DNA of 24,561 nt from Chara braunii (Eukaryota > Streptophyta > Charophyceae > Charales > Characeae), in contig BFEA01000635.1 of assembly GCA_003427395.1 (NCBI GenBank), positions 399,668-424,228 of the forward strand. The letters run 5' to 3'. Shown here one piece after another: positions 10,700 to 20,190 of this stretch. The stretch's first letter is position 1, and every line of letters begins with the position of its first letter. A program made the position numbers and the translations under genes. The notes below the pieces were generated by a model. The model was given only the letters and a program-made list of their open reading frames with translations, had not been told where the DNA came from and ran no database searches.

Positions 10700-12120
10700 G
10701 TATGGTCAAACGCCCGAAATCGAATCCGCACGCGAATTGTCGACACTGGGGGGCTGAGGTCCCAAGCGCGATTCTACTTCATTCGACTAGGACGCATCAC
10801 ACACACCACGCGTTACACCACTTTAAGACAACAACTCACGCATACACACAGACACAAACAAACAAAACACTCCCAGTCCCTTTGGTATCCGACCCATAAC
10901 CTTCTTAGATGAGAATCAGATTGTCACCGCGCGCCGGACTTGGTATAAGAGTCGCGCGAACACCCAACGCACATATATGTACATATATATAGAAATATAT
11001 AGAAGGTTATAAATATGTGACGATCACTTCTCACAATCACAGTGGGATTCCTCTCAGCCATATATACTTAAGTAGTCGTAGGCAGTCAAATCCAAAGTCC
11101 GAATCACCAAACATATCTGCAATCACATCGAAGATTCAACCAAAAGTTCATGCACTACACGGGGTCAACTTCAACCATTCCTTGCGCTCACACCCCTCGC
11201 TTTAGCCATACAAGCCTCACTCTTTGTGTAACTCTCACAATAAAATACTCAGCATCTTTATTAAATGACCATTTAATTAAAGTCCGGGTAACAACATAAC
11301 AAAACAAATCAAACCACAGGGCTAAAGCCTTTAGGTTGGGTAGCAAGAATGAATTAGAGTTGAGCCGGAAACCGACTTGTTATCAAAGGATAACATAAAA
11401 TGAACCTTGTAGGATCAGCTTGAAGGTAGTCAATCCCTGAATCAATCTGAATAAAGGTGACCTGCAATGCAGCACAGGCCAGTACCTAAGCCATGCTTGA
11501 GTGATAAAGATAAAATCCTGTGTTGCCTCTGATGTTTATTAGTTTTTTTGCAGCATGTCCCCTCAACAGGATGAATTGTCAGATTTCTCCTAGCTAAAAA
11601 TAATTCAACTCCCTAAATTCTGCAAAATTTTGGCAGCGCTTCCCGTACGAAAAGTGTCTTCCCATAATTTCTACAAGTCCAAAAATGACTAACTCTTTCA
11701 GATTTGTAGAAATTTCGGCAGCGCTTCCCGTAGGAAAAGTGGGCTACCAAGATTTATACAAAGCTGAAAAAAATGCAAGACAAAACTATACCTGGGACTA
11801 ACTTCTGACACATACTTGATAACTTAGGCTCAATATTAGTCTGCATGCCCTCTGAGTGAGACCATGAGCCAATGCTGATCCTAACCCTTAGCAGAGTCGG
11901 TCCTATCTCCTCCCAAACTTCCCTCCCATCATCCATCTTACCTACCTATGGCTCCAACACTTGGCGAGCATCTATAGCAACTACTCTATCCAAAAGATGC
12001 CCCAAGTGAGAGTCCACGATCATGCAAGCGCAAACATCTCTCACAATCCCACATGGTTCTTTTCCAGGTCACATAGTTCATTCAAAAACCCTCATTATTT
12101 CCTTTTTACCCTTCCTTACA
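10700..12120. other. Non-coding left part of the pol interruption
   Basis: There is no supported gene. The sequence becomes CA-rich (10790-10870), then AT-rich with ATATAT runs (10970-11010). It also holds the 85-bp repeat pair described separately. The exact junction with the gypsy element could not be placed; no obvious short target duplication with the right-hand junction near 18.96 kb was found. Confidence 0.35.
11625..11746 (+). repeat. Pair of ~32-bp repeats at 85-bp spacing (GGCAGCGCTTCCCGTA)
   Basis: The segment AATTTYGGCAGCGCTTCCCGT followed by ASGAAAAGTG occurs twice, with GGCAGCGCT starting at 11632 and 11717, a shift of 85 bp. Only a few bases differ. GGCAGC-containing repeats of this kind remind me of 3' non-coding regions of large plant gypsy (Tat-lineage) elements, but that is recollection and not something shown here. 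Confidence 0.65.
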
Positions 12121-13370
12121 TAAGACATAGAGTCAGCCAACCCAACTTATGGATGTGACTGATCTGCCAGTTTATATGACTAGGCCACATCAACTTATGG
12201 TGCCCTACCCTGGTAACACAAATATACGGTCGCATAAGACCAAACCACACCAACTTATGGTGTGACCAGTTTTTGCAAAACGATCGGCATAAGGTGTATG
12301 GCCGGGCCGCACCAACTTATGGTGAGGCTGGTCAGCCTGAACGTTTGGCATACACGAAAAACTGAACCTCCCCAACTTATGAGGGGTCAGCCTCTACCTA
12401 AACAACGACAAAAGGTATATGACTAGACACAACAACTTATGTTGTGGCCGGCCAGCCCACACAGTGGCATATAGCATAAGAGTAGGCTACCCAACTTATG
12501 AGTAGTCTAGCCCCGCCTAAACAACAACAGGCGTGTATGACTGAGCAGCCCGCAACTTATGCGTTCGGCCACCCTCTGCGACACAACTACATCCAATAGA
12601 TAAGTTCACAATCAGATTCTGTCTTCAGACGAGTGGTCAGGTCACCTCAACTCATGAGGATCCTCACCCAACATCAGTTATGTTTAGAAAAAGAAAATAG
12701 TGAGACTTTATATATCTCTCTGCTTTCGTGTTATCAAGGACATAGGACCAACTACCCAACTTATGGGTGAGTCAGCCTGCCCACGGTTACCACACCAATT
12801 TTTATTGTTCATCTTCTTTCCCTCTGCTTTGTCTGCTACCGGCTTATATGGTTGGATCTCCCAACTTATGGCGCCCAACCTGCCATAAATATACATAATA
12901 ACTAGAGTATCAAAATTGTATACTTCGATTCTCTTTGTGCTGGCGGCTCATGACTTGACCACACCAACTTATGGTGTGCATAGTCTCGCCTGAAACAGTA
13001 AAGCATAAGACTGAGCCACACCAACTTATGGTGTGGTCAGCTTCTGCCTAAACAATTGACGTAAGGCGTATGACCGGGTCCCACCAACTTATGGTGAGAC
13101 TGGTCAGCCTAAATTTTCGGCATACACAAAGAACTGGACCACCTCAACTTATGAGGAACCCAACCTTTGCCTGAACAAACGACGAAAGGCATATGACCAG
13201 ACACAACAACTCATGTTGTGCCTGGTCAGCCCATACAGTTACATATGGCGTAGAACCAAGCTACCCAACTTATGAGTAGTCTAGCCCAGCCTAAACATAA
13301 TCACATGTGCGAAGAACTGAACAACCCGCCACTTATGCGTTCGCCCAGCCTCCGCAACATAAGTTACAGT
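12121..13370. repeat. Tandem array of ~60-bp hairpin units: constant AACTTAT loop, variable pairing stems
   Basis: About 18 units were located by the loop start: 12144, 12192, 12252, 12314, 12374, 12434, 12493, 12554, 12649, 12758, 12863, 12966, 13023, 13086, 13146, 13208, 13267 and 13330. Most spacings are 57-63 bp; four central gaps of 95-109 bp probably hold decayed units. Flanking arms pair but differ: CACACC/GGTGTG, CACC/GGTG, CCTC/GAGG, CACAAC/GTTGTG, CTAC/GTAG, CGC/GCG, ACCC/GGGT. Most loops are AACTTAT; three are one-base variants (AACTCAT twice, CACTTAT once). Units at 12192-12554 correspond one-to-one with those at 12966-13330 at shifts of 771-776 bp, so an ordered block was duplicated. 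Spacers often contain CATAAG, the complement of the loop core. Array function is unknown. Confidence 0.9.
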
Positions 13371-13379
13371 TCTGTGTTG

Positions 13380-15590
13380 TCTGAACTCACACTGATAATC
13401 TGAATTAAATCAATACATACTTGTCATTTTACTTTGCAAAACAATGTCATGAAATCAAACAAATAAACAAACAGTTAGCTTTCTCAGTCATACTTACAGT
13501 CAGATAATAGCAAAAGGATAATACATTTTAGGGATAGGATCACGCGCGTAAAACGACCATTATACCTGAGTGTTCCCTGCCTCCAGAACCCCGCTTGGGC
13601 TCCGGCAGAGCTCCCACAATCGATGGGGCAACCTCCCACAGAGCCTTGGCGCGGACCTATGGGTTTCAATCCCGCCTGCCGCCTTCCTCTCGTAACCACA
13701 GACTAGATTGAGAGTAAGAAGGGTAGAATTAGAAGGAGTAGACTCTCAGATATAAGAGGGGGTCAATTCAAGCTTACTGGAGAGGGCCTTGTAGTCTTCA
13801 ATTCTTGAGGGCCCCGCAATGATGGCCAAACAATTGACAGCTTGGTCAAGCTCGAAGTCCAACTCGCTGAAACAGCCCCCCCCTCTGACGACCTCCCAAA
13901 TCACAGTGGTAACCCCTTTTGCAACCAGGCCCCTCCTCTCAGTCCCAGCCCCCCTCCTTAGACTAAACGCTGTTACACTCCGACTTGGAATGCCGGTGAC
14001 CCTATGATATCTCAACAGAGCCTCATATGTCTTTCACTCGGGTAACCGCAGGGCGCTGCAGTCTCACCCCGTGCAAGCCTCACCATGCTGCCGCGTTGTT
14101 CAGTAATTCTTTAGTACTCAGCATAGCGAATACTGGTCGTAGCGAACAACTTAGATTAGCCCGTAGTAGTCTGCGACAGGGCTGCCGCTCCCAGGGGGTC
14201 CCAGCCACAGACCCCTGACCGCACCTTTTCAGCCGCAACAGCGACCCTCTGCAAACAGCAACGCTGCCGAGGCAGGTGGTGGTCTTCCTTGCAGGGCGTG
14301 GGCTGCAGTAGCGCTGCAATCTGAAGCTGGCAGCCACCAATCTGATCACCAACTGCAACGGCCTGGACTGGGCCGCAGCCAACCGGAGCACCCCCTTGAG
14401 CTCTTACTTGACCTGCAGTTTAGAAGCTGAGTTAAACTGGAGACTTCGTGCGCAACTGTTCCCCATGCCGCGCAGCAACTGCACAGCATTCTGTACTAAC
14501 CCTTGGACACAGCAACAGTACTTAATGGTCGTCCTCAACAACAACAGTTCTCAGCGCTAATCAACAGCAGTCCGCAACAGTCACTTGCAGCATGCAGCAG
14601 TCACCCGCGGCCTGTATACAGCGGTAGTGGCCAGAAACACAGTGGCTTGATCAAACCGCAACCCAACGCGAAACAAACGATACTCTAACGAATCTCCAAT
14701 TCGCAGCGGTGTCCCCCTTGTGGTTTATCCAAAGTGTAGGCGAACGCAATAAGAGTTCAGCAAAACGTGGTGCACTCCGCAACCGTATCCAACAGCAACC
14801 AGAGTAGCTGACGCACCCCACAATTGCCTACTAACACCCACAAGGCACGACGTCGTGACAACGGTATGCTCAATAGTACTCAGCAAGCTATGTGCGCAAC
14901 ACTGACGCCCAACGAAGTCTAGCTAACGCAGCGCGGGCGCAACAAGGCTTAACAATCATCACAGTGTGTGGCTAGTAATAGAGCACTCCTCGGCAGTAAC
15001 TCGCCGGATCACAGCCGCAACGATGGCAGCAGAGCCCACCAGATACGCTCCCACTCGTACCTCTCGCAGTAAGTCATGATGGGCGAACTGTGCACGGCTA
15101 CACAGACCTCTTCCGCCTCGCGGCTAGGCACCCGCTGGTTTGCCTACACGCTGATTCTCTCTGGCCAAACTTCTAAAAGTGACAGGCTGCTCACTCGTCT
15201 ATCGATTTAGCACCTGCCTCGCCAGTCGCTGCCTTATTTCACATAGCTAAATAGACAAAATCTCTCCCCCAACTAAAGACGGTTGTGCACCATTACCCAT
15301 AGAGTCTAGAGAGAGAGCTCTCCACCAATCATATCTTTGCTATGTCTGAGTCATGTATACCCCAAGCGTTCTCCTTGAGTTATATCGTCTGTGCCTCACT
15401 TATTCGGCTGCCTCCGGCTCCGCGCACAGATCACATCATGAACACCACGGTAAGTATACCAACACTATGATGATCTACATGAGGCTGAGCAGCGCTTGGT
15501 TACTGATCAGTACGATAAGCACTATCGGTCAACACAGCCCCCAGCTCTACAATAAGCATAGCTGGGGAGGAGTTGGTCTCTGCGATTTTG
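13380..15590. other. Non-coding stretch, CAA/CAG-rich in its centre
   Basis: No gene is supported. From about 14240 to 15000 the plus strand is enriched in CAACAG, GCAGCA and GCAAC words, giving short Gln/Ser-like frames that are interrupted often and show no domain. Sequence from 15230 to 15350 is more AT-rich. LTR ends (TG...CA with a tRNA primer site) were sought and not found. Confidence 0.35.
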
Positions 15591-15591
15591 A

Positions 15592-16387
15592 AGAGTCGAG
15601 GAAGATGATCACCACGATGGGGGTGATTACAATGGACATAACGAGCATCCCGACTTTTGGCAGACTGCCGGCTGCCCTCCCCCTGTTGATGAGCCCAATT
15701 TCGATCTCAAAGATGAAGGCGAAAACATCCCGAACAGGACGACGGCCGAAGCAGCCAAAACGGCCCCGACCATACGCTCGCTCCTCGGAATACCAGGCTG
15801 GCAGAATGAAAACGGATCTCACCACTAAACCGCCGAGAGGTACAGTGCCACCTAGCCACTAATGCCCCCGATCCGGAGCAGACACGTCAGCAGGTCTCAC
15901 AGCGGAGATGACGAGCATGACGAGCACTACTACAGTAAGGCTTCTTTGATGGAGGGCGCAAGGTCAGGCACTGTAATCACTAGGGAGCCGTGGCTGCTTG
16001 ACGAGGAGGACCCCCACCTCGATGAAGACTGCCGCAACCAGGCCAACGTAGCTACGAAGTCGCCTATACAAGTTAAGCACCCAACCCCATACCACCTGTC
16101 CTGCTCCGACGATCGTCGGCTCAGCCATACCATAGCCCCCGCCACGTGAGCAAACCGAGGATGAATCTTCCGCTGAAAAACGGAAGCATACATCGCACTC
16201 CGAAACCGTTCCTCCCGTGCGCAGCTCTACACCACCGACTTGCCAAATTGACGCCCAAGCGTGGAATTCGTCGGTGGCTTCGTGTTCGCCATCCCCACAC
16301 CTGCAAGTCACTTCCTTCGCTTGCTTCACCGCCGAGAAGTGGGCACGCTCTTTGTTATTTTCCCGGTCACACCCATCCTCGCCATAG
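15592..16387 (+). pseudogene. Unidentified acidic/His-rich reading frames, probably a decayed protein gene
   Basis: Three adjoining stretches look coding. The first (15592-15828) begins with a run rich in Glu, Asp, His and Gly and continues with PPPVDEPNFDL and IRSLLGIPGW. The second (15862-16149) is in the same frame, with an acidic centre (DEEDPHLDEDC). The third (about 16145-16387) is in another frame and includes EDESSAEKRKH and CFTAEKWA. The repeated GD-E-H-x-E-H motif near the start of the first two hints at internal duplication. No family is recognised. It may be gag-like material from the element that interrupts the gypsy pol, or a captured host gene fragment. Stops and a frame change make it non-functional. 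Confidence 0.4.
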
Positions 16388-16389
16388 CT

Positions 16390-17265
16390 GGGCGCACTGA
16401 CTTTTTCTACTAACACTCTCCAGACCAATCTTCATGCGAATCTAGTGCCTGATCCGAGGTCGCCCTGTCCCAAACCCCCGGGCTGACATCCCAAGCCGCC
16501 CGATCCCGTCGAGAGACGGGCAAACCATGCGTTCCTTCCCTCGTTCGGATCCACTCCGCCATAGCCACTCCCACTGTCCCCGATGGCTAATCACTCAGCC
16601 TTTATTGCTGATCCTGGCCAACCTGTTGCTCAGACGCGAGATCCAATGCTACCATCACGTTCACCATGCCCAAAAACCGCAAACTCGCTTCTCTCCCCGC
16701 ACGATTCCATTGAGTATGGGGTGGGATATAAGATTTTCGTCCGTGCCATAGCCGCCTTCGTCCTTATGCCGCTCAGACCCTCATGTCTGTGCCGACCAAA
16801 CTAACAATCTAACGCAAAAACTAATACCTCCACTGTGCTCGCCCTGCCCCAAAACCCCAGTTTCGATTCTTCACTTGCCCAATTCCGTCAAGAAATGGGC
16901 AGGATAACGTATTTTCCCCATCGTTTCCATTTTCCCTCGGTCTCTACCGCGCCCCTTTTTTTTTTTTCCTCCAGCTTCTCTCTCTTTTTTCTAAACGCCG
17001 GTTCGACTCTACCACTCAACTCGCCCATATAAGAAAACCCCACTTCGCTTCGTTCCTTGCCTGATTCATTAAAGGCTGAGCAGGCCACGGATTCCCCCCT
17101 TGGCCATATCCACTTTTCTCCCTCGTCACTTCCCCTTTCTCATCTTCACGTACCTAGACTGGATCTTGGGCAGATTCGTGCACATCCTTTCAGCAGTTCG
17201 GTTCCCTCTTTTTCTTTCTCACAGCAGATGAAAGGCTCACTTTGTGGAGGGAGCGGAACTCCTAG
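16390..17265. other. Non-coding stretch with weak duplicated hairpin motif
   Basis: No gene is supported. Two segments, about 16462-16526 and 16838-16910, share the order GCCCTG-CCC, then GCCC-AT-CCGTC-AGA-GGGC, each able to form a small stem with GCCC/GGGC ends. They may be diverged copies about 380 bp apart. A pyrimidine-rich tract lies at 16950-16995. Confidence 0.3.
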
Positions 17266-17602
17266 GATAATGGCGAGGACAATAGCTCAATGGAGATGGA
17301 CATCTACCACTTTGAGGAAGCCCTCCATACTCGAAGTGCAGCCTTGGTGGCTACTACCCTCTCCTCACCAGATACACGACCACAGCCAAATGCTCACTAG
17401 TATTTCGACGCTGTGGCCCGCCCTGTCAGCAATAGAGCTGCTCTGCCTCAGTTATGGCCATCAGCGGTGCGTGAGGAGAACGCCCTACACATACACCCAC
17501 AAAATAACGCAGCGAGGGAGCGACGCTGCCTCCACCAAACTCGCTGCTAGGAAGTTAGCCGAGTGAACCTCATCTCCGTCGGTCCCCAGCCTTTTCTCCT
17601 CT
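17266..17602 (+). pseudogene. Unidentified coding-like stretch, acidic N-terminus
   Basis: In one frame, with stops at 17398-17400 and about 17551-17553, the translation reads like a real protein: DNGEDNSSMEMDIYHFEEAL near the start, later LPQLWPSAVREENALH, and a basic tail before a TAA at about 17600-17602. The frame matches no domain I recognise. It lies on the same strand as, and 0.9 kb downstream of, the acidic frames at 15592-16387 and could be part of the same decayed gene. Confidence 0.35.
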
Positions 17603-18125
17603 AATTCTCTACCAAAACACAGCAGTCACCTTATCTGTCCTTCCAGGCAGCTAACATCCACGGCCAGACTTTCAAGACCTCCCCACATGCACCTAGATGG
17701 GAATCTATACAAAAAAACAACTACATCCACAGACCTACCCGTTTTCAGAAAAATAAAAGAAAACAGCTGGGCTGAAAAGGCCCAGCCCGTCAAGTAGAGG
17801 CTACCCGCCTGCAAACTATGGTCTGAGGATCAGGCCCTGGTGGCCCAAATGACCACGGAACTAAATCCCGCAAGGTCCAAACTAAGAAAAACAGCAAACA
17901 CGGTTGGGCATAGCCCCTCATCAGTGCGTCGCAAACGGACGAAGGACTGTGCCTTGTGCAGGGACCCAGGATCGACGGGTTCGGCTGCCTTGGTGGTTTC
18001 GGACAACTCTGAGATTCTTGTCTCTACGAACCGAGCCCCGCAATCGGGTCTGTATTCGCAACTGTCCAGTTGTGTATCCACTGAACTAGGTACTTGAGTC
18101 ACGACCGGATCTGGTGCCACCGTCG
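17603..18125. other. Non-coding stretch
   Basis: No gene is supported. A small perfect stem CTGGGC/GCCCAG with a 7-nt loop lies at about 17768-17786, without a T-run after it. A long minus-strand open frame overlapping this region and the SINE has no protein-like features. Confidence 0.35.
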
Positions 18126-18440
18126 GACCACGTTCAGAAACAGAACACAAAAAAAAGAAAAACAAACAAACAAAAATAAAATAATAATAAAACTTAGAAA
18201 AAACAACTTTCTTGGAAGCGGAGCAGGGGGGGCCGTTGGTACCTGGCCCCCGGTCCTGCCTCTCGGGCCCGCTGTCGGAGCCCCCTGCAAAAGCCAAGGG
18301 GAATAGTCCTGCGGGACCCTCACCCCCTCGGCTCCCTCCAATGCACTCCTCCACTGCATTGCTGTTTGTTGCTGGATTTGATCCCAAGATTCACTTGGTG
18401 ACAGTTTAGCATTGTAACCAATAGGGCTAAGCTCAAACCT
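18126..18440 (-). mobile_element. tRNA-derived SINE with A and B boxes, T-rich 3' end
   Basis: On the minus strand an A box, TAGCCCTATTGG (18429 down to 18418), and a B box, GGATCAAATCC (18384 down to 18374), match the Pol III internal promoter consensus at nearly all positions. They are 45 nt apart start to start, the spacing found in tRNAs. The tRNA-like head is followed by a GC-rich body and then a 3' end of TTTTATTATTA and TTTGTTTG-type repeats running to about 18126. T-rich or TTG-repeat tails are known in several plant SINEs, such as rice p-SINE1 and tobacco TS. No convincing target duplication was found, so the exact ends are uncertain. Confidence 0.7.
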
Positions 18441-18966
18441 AGACTAGTTCCGTGTCACCCAACATGTAAATGGTAACTGTGGCCAGCCTGGGCCTGCAGC
18501 AGCAGCGTTATGGCTGCTGCTTGACTTCCCATCAAACCCACGGCCCCGTACGCACGCACATGCCGTTAGGGCCGGATTTTGCTCGGCACATCACGCTCAT
18601 AGCCCCCATAATGCCGCGTGGAGGCCACCGCTTGCGTTCTACTTCCTTTCGCATGCCCCAACCAGCGCCAAAAGCTAGCATTACCACCTGATGACGTATT
18701 CTGTATGAGCGCACATGCACCAGGGTCACTCCAACATAATGAACAACCTTTCCTAGTTTTATTCAACGCCAAAAATCTTTGCCGACGGAAACGCCGACCC
18801 TATAGCATCAAGAGAAAACATCATCACGCGCGCCTCAAAATTGCGCGCCCACACATACTTTCCTCCCGTCAACCATTCAGTCAACGTGAACCAAACACAA
18901 CCGCAACTTCGCATGGTATACTCAGATTCTGACCAAACCTTATCTCCTGTCACTTGCAAAAACTAG
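18441..18966. other. Right part of the pol interruption, short open stretches only
   Basis: The stretch from about 18757 to 18966 is open in the integrase frame up to a TAG at 18964-18966, with coding-like composition (MVYSDSDQTLSPV near its end), but no domain is recognised. The junction back to gypsy sequence is placed near 18960, because residues of the integrase zinc-binding N-terminus start shortly after. Confidence 0.3.
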
Positions 18967-20190
18967 GGCGGATACCCTTGTAAGGGTAGTCGAGCCGACA
19001 CCGCCCACGAGGAAACGGCATCAGATTTCGCTGTAAGAACTACCGAGGCGGCCGTCGACAAAAATGAGTGGTACTGGTCCAATATTAGGGACGATGTTAA
19101 ATTTATTGTTAAAAATTGTCCCGTTTGTGCGGCAGACAAGGCGCCGATTCAGCCACCTAGGTTGATAGTGCCCACCGTAGTCCAACGGCCATTTCAGAGG
19201 GTTAGCATGGATACGACGGATATCGTCGTGCCCCCTGGACCGAATAGCTGTGAGTATTCAATTCTCTTGGTGTTCGTCGACCACTTTTCGAAGTGGATCG
19301 AGGCCTACCCATGTCGGACAAGACAGACAGCCGAAATAGCGCGGTATGTCAACCGTTTCTTCGGGATGCATCAGGATACCGAGGAAATCCTTACGAACAA
19401 TGGAACAGGATTCCGAGGGGAGGTTATGAAGAATCTAGTCGTACATGGGGTGTCTATTCGTAATACCGCCCCCCATATGTCTCAATCGAATGGCCTCGTA
19501 GAAAACACCAACCGAGTAATTAAAACGGCACTCCGACGAAATATCGCAGCTAGGGACACGCGGCAGTAGCCTGATATCGTAGAACATATCTTGGCCATAC
19601 ACCGAGGGACCCCGCATGAATCCACGGGACTTTCGCCATTTCAACTACGAACCAACAGCCTAGCTTGCGTCTTGACACTGAACCTGAATGATGAAACGAC
19701 ACTCGGCCGACCTCCCACGAGAGCGGCAGCCAATAAAAAGGTCAAACGCCATTTGGAACTTATGGAACGGACCCTTCCGAGATTGGTCCGAAAAAGGCAG
19801 AAAATGACCGAATTGGCCCACGGCTGCCAGGTCCGTTGTTACGAGGCCCGAAACGGAAATGCAGGCCTCCGGCCCAAGTATAAATTGGGGGACTTGGTGC
19901 AGGTGAGGAAATGTCCTCGTTAAGGGAAACTAGTGCCACGATTCTTCAGGTGCTTTCGAGTGATCAAGCTCGGGCCTAACGGTGTAAACATTGTGCGCCT
20001 TGCTCCCAGAGTTTCAGGTAGCCGGTTTGCTAGACCCATAGTCCGCCACGTGTCCTATCTCCGCCATCTCCCTGCTTCTTCCCCTCCCTCTCCAACTGGT
20101 TCGTCTTCAGAATCTGAGTCCGAGTGGGAAAGCGACGATCCCCATTCTCTTTCTTCTCCCCACTCATCTTCTCCCTCCTCTTCGCCATGA
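18967..20190 (+). pseudogene. int: Ty3/gypsy integrase with degenerate zinc finger, mutated catalytic Asp, Ser-rich tail
   Basis: One frame carries the whole domain, with only two stops (19567-19569 and 19921-19923). The N-terminal HHCC finger keeps HEE and CPVC, but the second His appears replaced by Asp. In the catalytic core the first Asp is at 19210-19212 and the Glu of GLVE at 19501-19503. The middle Asp (normally T-D-N-G) is Asn at 19396-19398, and only 34 residues separate it from the Glu instead of 35. A GPY/F-like module follows (YKLGDLVQVRK, then PRFFRCFRVIKLGPNGV). The tail is rich in Ser, Pro and Glu. Active integrases insert the cDNA into chromosomes. The domain is 9.2 kb from RNase H, separated by the interruption. 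Confidence 0.85.

Noticed and set aside
12121-13370. CRISPR-like repeat/spacer array
   Set aside because: The constant part is only 7-9 bp, the flanking arms vary in a paired manner, spacers are related to each other, and the context is a plant transposon nest with no cas genes.
13746-14015. Minus-strand 89-codon frame with plausible composition
   Set aside because: Isolated, with no recognised motif and no continuation in neighbouring frames; not enough to call a gene.
16462-16910. Two GCCC...GGGC segments as copies of a structured repeat
   Set aside because: Similarity is limited to short blocks with many differences; mentioned only as a weak feature of that region.
17830-18387. 185-codon minus-strand open frame
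   Set aside because: It crosses a tRNA-derived SINE and its T-rich tail, which give a spurious Phe-rich hydrophobic block; no conserved motif is present.
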